DNA of 64,000 bases, from the NCBI RefSeq assembly GCF_050943825.1, contig NZ_JBMNPX010000005.1, positions 62,001 through 126,000 of the forward strand, written 5' to 3'. The DNA comes from Pseudoflavonifractor sp050943825 (GTDB taxonomy: Bacteria; Bacillota; Clostridia; Oscillospirales; Oscillospiraceae). Shown in pieces: positions 51,490-58,780 of the stretch. How positions within the stretch are numbered: the stretch's first letter is position 1; every line of letters begins with the position of its first letter. The notes under the pieces are model-generated. The model was not told the origin of the DNA and did no database searches. It saw only the letters and a list, made by a program, of their open reading frames with translations. The position numbers were made by a program, and so were the translations under genes.

Positions 51490-51882
51490 ATGGATGAACG
51501 CGTGAGAGAGCTGCTGGATCGGGTGAGAGGCACTGCCCTGACTGTGAGTGAGGCTGCGGGCACCACCGCCCGGGATGCCGCCAAATGTGCCGGGCAGACC
51601 GTGGACATTGCCAAGCTGAATATGAAGATCTTCGACCTGAAGAGCGACATCAACAACCTGCTGCGTGAGGTAGGCCAGACGGTCTACGACACCCATCTGG
51701 GCCGCACCGCCGACCAGTCCGCGCTGGAGGAAAAGCTGGGCCAGATTGACGAGAAGAATCGCGCCATCGACGAGCTGAAGGACCGCATCGCCGCCCTGAA
51801 GCACGCCAAGGAGTGCCCCGCCTGCGGCGCCTCCTGCGGCCGGGACGACAAATTCTGCAAGAGCTGCGGCCGGCCCTTCTGA
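51490..51882 (+). CDS. Coiled-coil protein with C-terminal zinc ribbon (130 aa)
   Basis: Small cytoplasmic protein: the first ~100 residues are helical, with a heptad-like pattern (LEEKLGQIDEKNRAIDELKD), and the C-terminus is a zinc ribbon CPACGASCGRDDKFCKSCGR. Similar small proteins are common in Clostridia without assigned function. Start supported by AAGGAGG. Between it and punA lies the hairpin GCCGGGCGGA-GCC-TCCGCCCGGC (51915-51937), which is neither followed by a T run nor an ORF. Confidence 0.78.
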   Translation: MDERVRELLDRVRGTALTVSEAAGTTARDAAKCAGQTVDIAKLNMKIFDLKSDINNLLREVGQTVYDTHLGRTADQSALEEKLGQIDEKNRAIDELKDRIAALKHAKECPACGASCGRDDKFCKSCGRPF

Positions 51883-51914
51883 GTCCGGCGGATTGCATTC
51901 CCCTTCCATCCACG

Positions 51915-51937
51915 CCGGGCGGAGCCTCCGCCCGGCT
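51915..51937 (+). repeat. G+C-rich palindrome before punA
   Basis: GCCGGGCGGA and TCCGCCCGGC form a 10-bp perfect stem with a 3-base loop. The GGGCGGA/TCCGCCC core equals that of the hairpin shared by the two tandem-repeat elements, so it may be a lone relic of that family; it could equally be a simple terminator without T run. Confidence 0.5.
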
Positions 51938-51964
51938 CCACCCACTACAAAGGAGGACAAGCGT

Positions 51965-52789
51965 ATGAATTATACCTTTGCCCAGTATCAGGAGAGCGCG
52001 GAGTACATCCGCTCCAAAATCGGTGATTTTACCCCCAAGGCGGCCATGGTGCTGGGCTCCGGCCTGGGCTTCATGGGCGACGTGGTGAAGGACCCCATCG
52101 TGGTGCCCTACAAGGAGATCCCCCACTTCAAGGCCTCCACCGCCCCCGGCCACAAGGGCCAGCTGGTGTTCGGCTATCTGGAGGACAAGCCTGTGGCCGT
52201 GATGCAGGGCCGCATGCACCACTACGAGGGCTACTCCTATGAGGAGGTGTCCTACGCCGTGCGGGTGCTGCGCCTGCTGGGCGCCGACACCCTCATCGTC
52301 ACCAACGCCGCCGGCTGCGTCCGCACCGACTGGAAGGCCGGCGACCTGATGCTCATCACCGACCACATCAAGATGTTCTCCGAGTCCCCCCTCCGGGGCG
52401 AGAACCTGCCCGAGTTCGGCGTCCGCTTCCCCGACGCCTCCTCCCTGTACACCCCCGCCCTGCGGGATCTGGCCCGTCAGGCCGCTGCCGAGCTGGGCAT
52501 CGAGCTGCGTGAGGGCGTCTACTTCTACTGCTACGGTCCCCAGTACGAGACTCCCGCCGAGGTGCGGGCGGCCCGTATCCTGGGCGGCGACGCGGTGGGT
52601 ATGTCCACTGCCCCCGAGGTCATCGTGGCCGGCCACTGCGGCATGCAGGTGCTGGGCTTCACCCTGCTGAGCAACATGGCCGCCGGCATCCTGGATCAGC
52701 CCCTCAGCGAGCAGGAGGTGCTGGACGCCGCCGAGGCCTGCAAGGACAAGTTCTCCCGGCTGGTGCTCTCCTGCCTGAAGAAGCTGTAA
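51965..52789 (+). CDS. punA: Purine-nucleoside phosphorylase (274 aa)
   Basis: Splits purine nucleosides with phosphate to base and ribose 1-phosphate; trimeric PNP type (PunA/XapA). Motifs: MVLGSGLGFMGDVV (phosphate), QGRMHHYEGYSYEEV, TNAAGCVRTDWKAGDLMLI, and MSTAPEVIVAGHCGMQVLG (substrate Glu/Met region). Length 270-280 is typical. Strong RBS AAAGGAGGA. Probably in one salvage group with the deaminase gene that follows after 90 bp, although a hairpin with a T run lies between. Confidence 0.94.
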   Translation: MNYTFAQYQESAEYIRSKIGDFTPKAAMVLGSGLGFMGDVVKDPIVVPYKEIPHFKASTAPGHKGQLVFGYLEDKPVAVMQGRMHHYEGYSYEEVSYAVRVLRLLGADTLIVTNAAGCVRTDWKAGDLMLITDHIKMFSESPLRGENLPEFGVRFPDASSLYTPALRDLARQAAAELGIELREGVYFYCYGPQYETPAEVRAARILGGDAVGMSTAPEVIVAGHCGMQVLGFTLLSNMAAGILDQPLSEQEVLDAAEACKDKFSRLVLSCLKKL

Positions 52790-52805
52790 GGATAACCGCT
52801 CCATG

Positions 52806-52846
52806 GGAGACGGCGCCGATTCCGGCGTCCGTCTCCGCGGTTTTTT
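52806..52846 (+). terminator. Terminator between punA and the deaminase gene
   Basis: GGAGACGG (52806-52813) pairs with CCGTCTCC (52829-52836), inner CGCC/GGCG stem, then a T6 run at 52841-52846. Confidence 0.8.
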
Positions 52847-52879
52847 CCCCACTGAATTCTGAGATAAGGGGGTTTTCCC

Positions 52880-54181
52880 ATGTCTGTTTTGTTTGAAAAC
52901 GCCTGTGCCGTGCTGATGGACGAGAAGAACACGGTGCTGGAGGGCGCCTTTGTGGCCGTGGAGGGGGACAAGATCTCCTACGTGGGCACCGACCGCCCCC
53001 AGGGAACCTTTGACGAGGTCATTGACGCCGCCGGAAAGGTGCTCATGCCCGGCCTGGTCAACGCCCACACCCACGTGCCCATGACCCTCATGCGGGGCTA
53101 TGGCGACGGCAACAACCTCCAGGACTGGCTGACCAAGTTCATTTTCCCGGTGGAGGACAAGTGGGACGGCCGGGCCATCCGCTCCGCCGCCGCCCTGGGC
53201 CTGGCCGAGATGATCATGTCGGGCACCACCTGCCTGGCCGACATGTACATGTTCTGCGACGAGATCTGCCAGGAGGTGGCCGCTGCCGGCATCAACGCCA
53301 ACATTGCCCGTGGCGTCACCGCCTTTGATCCCGCCGCCGACTTCTCCACCTGGACCTCCTGCGTGGAGACCCGGGAGCTGGTGGACAAGTGGCATGGCTA
53401 CAACAACGGCCAGATCCGCATTGACGCCTGTCTCCACGGCGAGTATACCTCCTTCTCCGCGCCCCACATCTGGGACAGCGTGGCCCAGTACGCCAGGGAG
53501 AAGGACCTGGGCATGCACATCCACATCTCCGAGACCAAAACCGAGCACGAGGAGTGCGTGAGCCGCTGGGGTATGACCCCGGTGCAGGTGATGGAGAAGC
53601 ACGGCCTGTGGGACGTGCGGGCCATCGCCGCCCACTGCGTGTGGACCACCCAGGACGACTGGGCCATCATGGCCGAGCACGGCGTGTCCGCCATCCACAA
53701 CCCCTGCTCCAACCTGAAGCTGGGCAGCGGCGTGGCCCCTGTCATCGGCATGCGGAAGGCCGGGGTCAACGTGGCCCTGGGTTCCGACGGCGTGTCCTCC
53801 AACAACACCACCGACCTCTTTGAGGATATGAAGATCGCCGCCATGCTCCAGAACGGCGTGGAGCACGATCCCCTAGCCCTGCTGCCCTCCGACGCCCTGC
53901 GCATGGCCACTGTCAACGGCGCCAGGGCTCTGGGCCGGAACACCGGCCGTATCGCCGTGGGCTGCGACGCCGACCTCATCCTGGTGGACTTTGACCACAT
54001 CAACCTGATGCCCCGGCATGACGTGATCTCCAACCTGGTCTATGCCGCCCACGGCTGCGACGTGGCCATGAATATGTGCCGCGGCAAGGTCATATACAAG
54101 GATGGGGAGTTCCTCACCATCGACATCGACCGGGTCAAGCGCGAGGTGAAGGAGTACGCCCTTCCCCTGCTCTTCGGCTGA
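52880..54181 (+). CDS. mtaD: Amidohydrolase, methylthioadenosine/S-adenosylhomocysteine deaminase type (433 aa)
   Basis: Metal-dependent deaminase of the MtaD/TrzN group, converting MTA, SAH or adenosine-type nucleosides to inosine forms. Metal-binding motifs: NAHTHVPMTLMRGYG, HMHIHISETKTEHEEC, AIAAHCVWTT and NVALGSDGVSSNNT. Residue Glu in SETKTE matches the catalytic acid region. The link to punA suggests the deaminated nucleosides are then phosphorolysed. AAGGGGG-type RBS before ATG. Exact substrate not determinable. Confidence 0.88.
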   Translation: MSVLFENACAVLMDEKNTVLEGAFVAVEGDKISYVGTDRPQGTFDEVIDAAGKVLMPGLVNAHTHVPMTLMRGYGDGNNLQDWLTKFIFPVEDKWDGRAIRSAAALGLAEMIMSGTTCLADMYMFCDEICQEVAAAGINANIARGVTAFDPAADFSTWTSCVETRELVDKWHGYNNGQIRIDACLHGEYTSFSAPHIWDSVAQYAREKDLGMHIHISETKTEHEECVSRWGMTPVQVMEKHGLWDVRAIAAHCVWTTQDDWAIMAEHGVSAIHNPCSNLKLGSGVAPVIGMRKAGVNVALGSDGVSSNNTTDLFEDMKIAAMLQNGVEHDPLALLPSDALRMATVNGARALGRNTGRIAVGCDADLILVDFDHINLMPRHDVISNLVYAAHGCDVAMNMCRGKVIYKDGEFLTIDIDRVKREVKEYALPLLFG

Positions 54182-54234
54182 GCCGCCAACCAACACAGCC
54201 GCCCGGCGGCTGTCCCGTGAAAGGAATGTAGCCC

Positions 54235-55878
54235 TTGTCAAACGCAGAAAAGAAAAGCACCTTCTTCGGCGGCGCCGCCATTCTGGCCGTCAGCGCCATT
54301 CTGGTGAAGGTCATCGGCGCCATCTATCGCATCCCTCTGGGGAATATCCTCCCCGACGGGGTGATGGGTGACTACAACAGCGCCTACAACATCTATAACT
54401 TCTTCCTCACCATCTCCACCGCCGGCCTGCCCGTGGCTCTGTCCAAGACCATCTCGGAGGCCAACGCCCTGGGCCGCCACAACCAGGTCCAGCGCACCTT
54501 CCGGGTGGCCTTTATCACCTTCCTCATTCTGGGCCTGCTCAGCTTCTTCTGTATGACCGTACTGGCCGCACCCATGGCCAAGATCGTCATCAGCAACCCC
54601 AAGGCGGTATACTGCGTCATGGCCCTTGCCCCGTCGGTGCTGTGCGTGTGCATCATATCCGCCTTCCGCGGCTATTTTCAGGGCCACTTTAACATGATGC
54701 CCACCGGCATCTCCCAGGTCATCGAGGCCTTCTTCAAGCTGGTGGTGGGCCTGGCCCTGGCCCTGTTCCTGGTCACCGTGCTTCAGAAGCCCCAGTTGGG
54801 CAGTGTGGGCGCCATCATCGGCGTGTCCTGCGGCAGCGTGGTGGCTCTGCTGTATATCCTGTTCCTCTTCTTCCGGGACCGGAAGCGCCGCCAGCGTATC
54901 CATGCCACCGACAGGCCCGACAGCTCCCTGCGTATCCTCAGCAACCTGCTGAAGCTGGCCATCCCCATCACCCTGGGCTCCGCCGCCACCTCTCTGGTCA
55001 CCCTCATCGACACCAAGCTGGTCATGAGCCAGCTGACCAACATCTTCCACAATGTGGACGGCCTGTTCCTTGACCCCAAGGGCACCGGTCCCGCCCTGGA
55101 TGCCGCCCGCGACCTCTACGGTATCTACTCCAAGACCATGTCCATCTACAACCTGCCCTTCTCCATGATGGTGCCCCTCACCGCCTGCATTATCCCCGCC
55201 GTGTCCGCCAGTCTGGCCCGGCGTGACCACCTGGGCGCCCAGAAGGTCAGCGAGTCCGCCCTGCGCATCGGCCTGCTGCTGGCCCTGCCCATGGGCATGG
55301 GCCTGTTCGCCCTGGGCGGCCCCATTATGGGCCTGCTCTTCCCCGCCATTGACGTGTCCGTGGCCGGTCCTCTGCTGTCCGTGCTGGGTCTGGCTTCCAT
55401 CTTCGTGGCCCTCCAGCTGCTGTGCAACTCCATCCTCCAGGCAAACGGCATGGTCAATCTGCCCATCTTGGCGGTGATTATCGGCGGTGTGGTGAAGGTT
55501 GTGGTCAACTTCATCCTGGTGGGCAACCCCAACATCCGCATCAACGGCGCTCCGGTGGGCACCCTGTGCTGCTTCATCGTCATCAGCGCCCTGGAGATCT
55601 TCATCATCCGCCGCTCCATCCCCGCCCCCCCCAGCTTCCTGCGGGCCTTCCTCAAGCCCTTTGTGCCCTCGGTCATCATGGCCGCCGCCGCCTGGGCTAC
55701 CTACGGCCTGCTGACCAACTTCCTCCACATGGGCAACTCCCTTGCCACCATCGGCGGCATCGGCGTTGGCGTGGTGGTATATCTGGTGCTGGTGCTGGCC
55801 CTGCGGGTGCTCTCCCGTGAGGATCTGGAGCTCATGCCCAAGGGCGACAAGATCGCCAAAATTCTGCATATTAAATAA
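54235..55878 (+). CDS. SpoVB/MurJ-type lipid flippase, MOP superfamily (547 aa)
   Basis: Polytopic membrane protein of 14 predicted helices, similar to stage V sporulation protein B and other putative lipid II flippases that move wall precursors across the membrane. Characteristic parts: IYRIPLGNILPDGVMGDYNSAYN, IISAFRGYFQGHFNMMPTGI, KTMSIYNLPFSMMVPLTACI. TTG start with AAGGA nine bases upstream; no better ATG. Neighbours mazG-hup-rqcP follow as in many Clostridia, where spoVB-like genes lie next to this set. Sporulation role is likely in ancestry but not certain here. Confidence 0.87.
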   Translation: MSNAEKKSTFFGGAAILAVSAILVKVIGAIYRIPLGNILPDGVMGDYNSAYNIYNFFLTISTAGLPVALSKTISEANALGRHNQVQRTFRVAFITFLILGLLSFFCMTVLAAPMAKIVISNPKAVYCVMALAPSVLCVCIISAFRGYFQGHFNMMPTGISQVIEAFFKLVVGLALALFLVTVLQKPQLGSVGAIIGVSCGSVVALLYILFLFFRDRKRRQRIHATDRPDSSLRILSNLLKLAIPITLGSAATSLVTLIDTKLVMSQLTNIFHNVDGLFLDPKGTGPALDAARDLYGIYSKTMSIYNLPFSMMVPLTACIIPAVSASLARRDHLGAQKVSESALRIGLLLALPMGMGLFALGGPIMGLLFPAIDVSVAGPLLSVLGLASIFVALQLLCNSILQANGMVNLPILAVIIGGVVKVVVNFILVGNPNIRINGAPVGTLCCFIVISALEIFIIRRSIPAPPSFLRAFLKPFVPSVIMAAAAWATYGLLTNFLHMGNSLATIGGIGVGVVVYLVLVLALRVLSREDLELMPKGDKIAKILHIK

Positions 55879-56004
55879 CCGGATACAGTGTGCCCCTTTT
55901 TGTCAGCCGCCCCGCAGTATGGCGGGACGGCTGACATTTTACAATATTTTACCAGTCAATTGTACAAAAAAAAGACAAAAACAGCTTGCAGGAGAATACA
56001 AAGT

Positions 56005-56790
56005 ATGGTAGATTTTCAGTACAAGGATTCCTATGATGTGAACGATTTGGTGGAAATTGTCCGGATTCTCCGCTCCCCCGGCGGCTGCCCCTGGGACGCT
56101 GAGCAGACCCATGAGAGCATCCGGCGGGATTTCCTTGAAGAGTCCTATGAGGTGGCCGAGGCCATCGACGAGGGCAGCACCGAGCACCTGAAGGAGGAGC
56201 TGGGTGACGTACTCCTCCAGGTGGCGCTCCACACCCGGATTGAGGAGGAACAGGGTACCTTCAACCTGGACGACGTGGCCGACGGAGTGTGCAGGAAGCT
56301 CATCTACCGCCATCCCCACGTGTTTGGCGACGTGTCCGTCTCGGGCACCGGGGAGGTGCTCACCAACTGGGAGGCTCTCAAGCGCAAGGAGAAGCACCAG
56401 GCCACCCACACCGACGCCCTCAATTCCGTTGCCCGCTCCCTGCCTGCCCTGTGGCGGGCCGAGAAGGTGCAGAAAAAGGCGAAAAAGGCCGGCTTCGACT
56501 GGCCGGACGTGTCCGGTGCGGTGGACAAGCTGTCCGAGGAGCTGACAGAGTTCAAGGCCGCCGTGGCGGAGAACAGCAATGTGGAGGAGGAGCTGGGTGA
56601 CCTGCTCTTCTCCGCCGTCAACGCCGCCCGCTTTGTGAAGGTGGACCCGGAGGCCGCCCTCCAGAAGGCCACGGAGAAGTTCATCGCCCGGTTCCGCCGG
56701 GTGGAGGAGCTGGCGGGAGATCGCCCCATGGAGGACATGACTCTGGAAGAACTGGACAAGCTATGGGAGCAGGCTAAGCACGAGGCTTAA
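56005..56790 (+). CDS. mazG: Nucleoside triphosphate pyrophosphohydrolase MazG (261 aa)
   Basis: Cleaves NTPs to NMP and pyrophosphate, housecleaning aberrant nucleotides. Two MazG domains: RSPGGCPWDAEQTHESI and FLEESYEVAEAIDEG in the first, ELGDVLLQVALHTRI, then LSEELTEFKAAVAE and EELGDLLFSAVNAARF in the second; the ExxE...ExxD metal ligands are visible. The frame continues upstream to 55888 but AGGAG lies before ATG 56005. Length matches the long (two-domain) type. Confidence 0.94.
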   Translation: MVDFQYKDSYDVNDLVEIVRILRSPGGCPWDAEQTHESIRRDFLEESYEVAEAIDEGSTEHLKEELGDVLLQVALHTRIEEEQGTFNLDDVADGVCRKLIYRHPHVFGDVSVSGTGEVLTNWEALKRKEKHQATHTDALNSVARSLPALWRAEKVQKKAKKAGFDWPDVSGAVDKLSEELTEFKAAVAENSNVEEELGDLLFSAVNAARFVKVDPEAALQKATEKFIARFRRVEELAGDRPMEDMTLEELDKLWEQAKHEA

Positions 56791-56858
56791 CAGCGAGTAC
56801 GCTTTAAGTGATAAACGCGGCGGAGAACCGCTGCCAGAATGTAGGAGGAATTTTTACC

Positions 56859-57134
56859 ATGAATAAAGCTGAACTCATTAATGCCGCTGCCGAGAAGGCC
56901 GGCCTTTCCAAGAAGGACACCGAGAGCGCCCTCAACGCCGCCCTTGACGTGATCGCCGCCGCTCTGGCTGACAGCGACAAGATCCAGCTGGTTGGCTTTG
57001 GTTCCTTCGAAGTGAAGAGCCGCGCCGCCCGCATCGGCCGCAACCCCAAGACCAAGGAGGAGATCACCATCCCCGCCTCCAAGGTGCCTGTGTTCAAGCC
57101 CGGCAAGGCCCTGAAGGACGCCGTGGCCCAGTAA
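56859..57134 (+). CDS. hup: DNA-binding protein HU (91 aa)
   Basis: Nucleoid protein that bends DNA as a homodimer. MNKAELINAAAEKAGLSKKD start, KIQLVGFGSFEVKSRAARIG and the arm motif GRNPKTKEEITIPASKVPVF are hallmark sequences. Length is typical (90-99). AGGAGGAA RBS. Codon use is strongly biased, in line with an abundant protein. It is followed by a terminator within the intergenic gap to rqcP. Confidence 0.97.
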   Translation: MNKAELINAAAEKAGLSKKDTESALNAALDVIAAALADSDKIQLVGFGSFEVKSRAARIGRNPKTKEEITIPASKVPVFKPGKALKDAVAQ

Positions 57135-57146
57135 AATGGTTCTGCT

Positions 57147-57179
57147 GAGCGGCTCCGGACACCCGGAGCCGCTCTTTTT
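57147..57179 (+). terminator. Terminator between hup and rqcP
   Basis: Perfect 12-bp stem (57147-57158 with 57163-57174), TTTTT. It ends 17 bp before the rqcP ATG, so it may lower rqcP expression relative to hup. Confidence 0.88.
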
Positions 57180-57196
57180 CAGAGAGGAGTTTTCCC

Positions 57197-57439
57197 ATGC
57201 GACTTGACAAATGGCTCAAGGTCTCCCGCCTCATCAAGCGGCGCACCGTGGCCAATGAGGCCTGCGATAACGCCCGGGTCACCGCCAACGGCCGCCCCGT
57301 CAAGGCCTCCTACGACGTGAAGGAGGGGGACGTGCTGGAAATCCGCTTCGGCGAGAAGGCCGTGCGGGTGGAGGTACTGGCTGTCTCCGAGGCTGTGAAG
57401 AAGAACGACGCCCCCGCCATGTACCGGGAGCTGGCATAA
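57197..57439 (+). CDS. rqcP: S4-domain RNA-binding protein RqcP/YabO-like (80 aa)
   Basis: Small S4 RNA-binding protein of the RqcP (YabO/HslR) family, which in Bacillus assists RqcH in adding alanine tails in ribosome-associated quality control. MRLDKWLKVSRLIKRRTVAN is the S4 core, followed by VTANGRPVKASYDVKEGDVL. Length 80-90 is usual. It follows mazG-hup, the conserved position. RBS AGAGAGGAG. Confidence 0.9.
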   Translation: MRLDKWLKVSRLIKRRTVANEACDNARVTANGRPVKASYDVKEGDVLEIRFGEKAVRVEVLAVSEAVKKNDAPAMYRELA

Positions 57440-57442
57440 CGA

Positions 57443-57483
57443 AAAGAGCCGTGTGCACGACCAGGTGCACACGGCTCTTTTTT
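57443..57483. terminator. Bidirectional terminator between rqcP and lepB
   Basis: Perfect 16-bp stem (57443-57458 with 57465-57480), A-rich left and T-rich right flank. Confidence 0.93.
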
Positions 57484-57493
57484 GTTTTCTGAT

Positions 57494-58072
57494 TTACTCG
57501 ATGGCCCCGAAATTCTCAAAGGGCAGCACCACAAAGACCGCCCGGCCGATGACATACCGCTCGTCAATGACCCCCAGCCGCACGTCCCGGCTGTCGTTGG
57601 AGTGGTTGCGGTTGTCGCCCATGACAAAAATGCAGCCCTCGGGCACCGTCACCGACGTGATGCTCATATTGGGGTCGCTGGGCTGGCGCATGGACTCGCC
57701 CAGATAGCTGTCGTCTATCTTCTCCCCGTCCACATAGACGCAGGAGGCCTCATAGTCGATCTCCACGGTCTGGCCCTCGGTGGCAATAACCCGCTTCACG
57801 ATGGGGCCTTCGGCAATCTCAGAGGGCTTGGTGAGCACCACCACATCCCCCTGCTTGGGTGTGTAGCCCAGCTCCTGGATGATCATCATGTCCTTGTCAT
57901 AGAGGGTGGGCTCCATGGAGTGGCCCGACACATAGATGAACCGGCCCACAAAGGTAAAGATGAGGATGATGCACACCAGGGCCATGACCAGCGCCTGGAG
58001 CCAGTCATACAGCGCCTGGGGCAGAGCAGGGCCCTGCTCCTCCTCGGTTTCAGGTTGCTTTTCTTCCGCCAT
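57494..58072 (-). CDS. lepB: Signal peptidase I, copy 2 (192 aa)
   Basis: Membrane serine protease that removes signal peptides from exported proteins. One membrane helix near the N-terminus (ALVMALVCIILIFTFVG), then the catalytic Ser in YVSGHSMEPTL and Lys in VVKRVIATEGQTVEID; boxes D/E are GCIFVMGDNRNHSNDSRDVR. AGGAGG nine bases before ATG. It lies 12 bp downstream of a paralogue with the same boxes, so they are transcribed together. Two type I peptidases may differ in substrate range. Confidence 0.93.
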   Translation of the reverse strand: MAEEKQPETEEEQGPALPQALYDWLQALVMALVCIILIFTFVGRFIYVSGHSMEPTLYDKDMMIIQELGYTPKQGDVVVLTKPSEIAEGPIVKRVIATEGQTVEIDYEASCVYVDGEKIDDSYLGESMRQPSDPNMSITSVTVPEGCIFVMGDNRNHSNDSRDVRLGVIDERYVIGRAVFVVLPFENFGAIE

Positions 58073-58084
58073 TGGTTATGCCTC

Positions 58085-58672
58085 CTAGTGGATTGTTTGC
58101 AGATGTGACAGGGGAAACAGCACCGCCTGGGCCTTTCCCAGCACGCAGCGCAGGTCCACCGTGCCCAGGTCGGGATGGCGGCTGTCCGAGGAGTGATTCC
58201 GGTTGTCGCCCATGACGAAAATCTCGCCCTCGGGCACCGTCACCGTCTCCACAGACGAGGAGGAAAAGGCGGGCTGGGTCATAATCTCCGCCACGTAGGG
58301 CTCATCCAGCCGTTCTCCGTCCACGCTGACGCTGTTTTCCGTATAGTCGATGACCACGGTCTGTCCCTCCGTGGCAATGACCCGCTTCACAATGGGCTCA
58401 GAGAGAAAGGACGTCTGGGTCAGTACCACAATGTCTCCCTGCTCCACGCTGCCCCTGTCGCTGTGCAGGAGCAGTATGTCCCCGTTGTGAAGGGTGGGCT
58501 CCATGGAACTGCCCGAAACGGTGACCACCCGCCCCAGATAGACGAAGCACAGCACCACCGCCACCGAGATAAGCACAAAGGCCTGCAGCCACAGGTACAG
58601 GTCCGCCTTCACGGCGTCCTTTCCCTTCAGCTGCTCCATTTCGGGTCTCAGCTCACGCTTTCCCCGGGCCAT
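58085..58672 (-). CDS. lepB: Signal peptidase I, copy 1 (195 aa)
   Basis: Paralogue of the next gene with the same layout: helix LQAFVLISVAVVLCFVYLG, catalytic Ser in VSGSSMEPTLHNGD, Lys in IVKRVIATEGQTVVID, and FVMGDNRNHSSDSRHPDLG. ATG 58687 is in frame, but GATGAGGG sits before ATG 58672, so that start is preferred (uncertain). The N-terminal cytoplasmic part is basic and slightly longer than in the second copy. First gene of the pair. Confidence 0.9.
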   Translation of the reverse strand: MARGKRELRPEMEQLKGKDAVKADLYLWLQAFVLISVAVVLCFVYLGRVVTVSGSSMEPTLHNGDILLLHSDRGSVEQGDIVVLTQTSFLSEPIVKRVIATEGQTVVIDYTENSVSVDGERLDEPYVAEIMTQPAFSSSSVETVTVPEGEIFVMGDNRNHSSDSRHPDLGTVDLRCVLGKAQAVLFPLSHLQTIH

Positions 58673-58780
58673 GCCCTCATCTCCCATTCCATAGATAGTT
58701 TATTATACCGCGCCCCATCCTCCATTGCAAGAAACAGCCTGCCGAAAAAGTGATTTCGGCAGGCTGTCGTCTGTTTTTGG

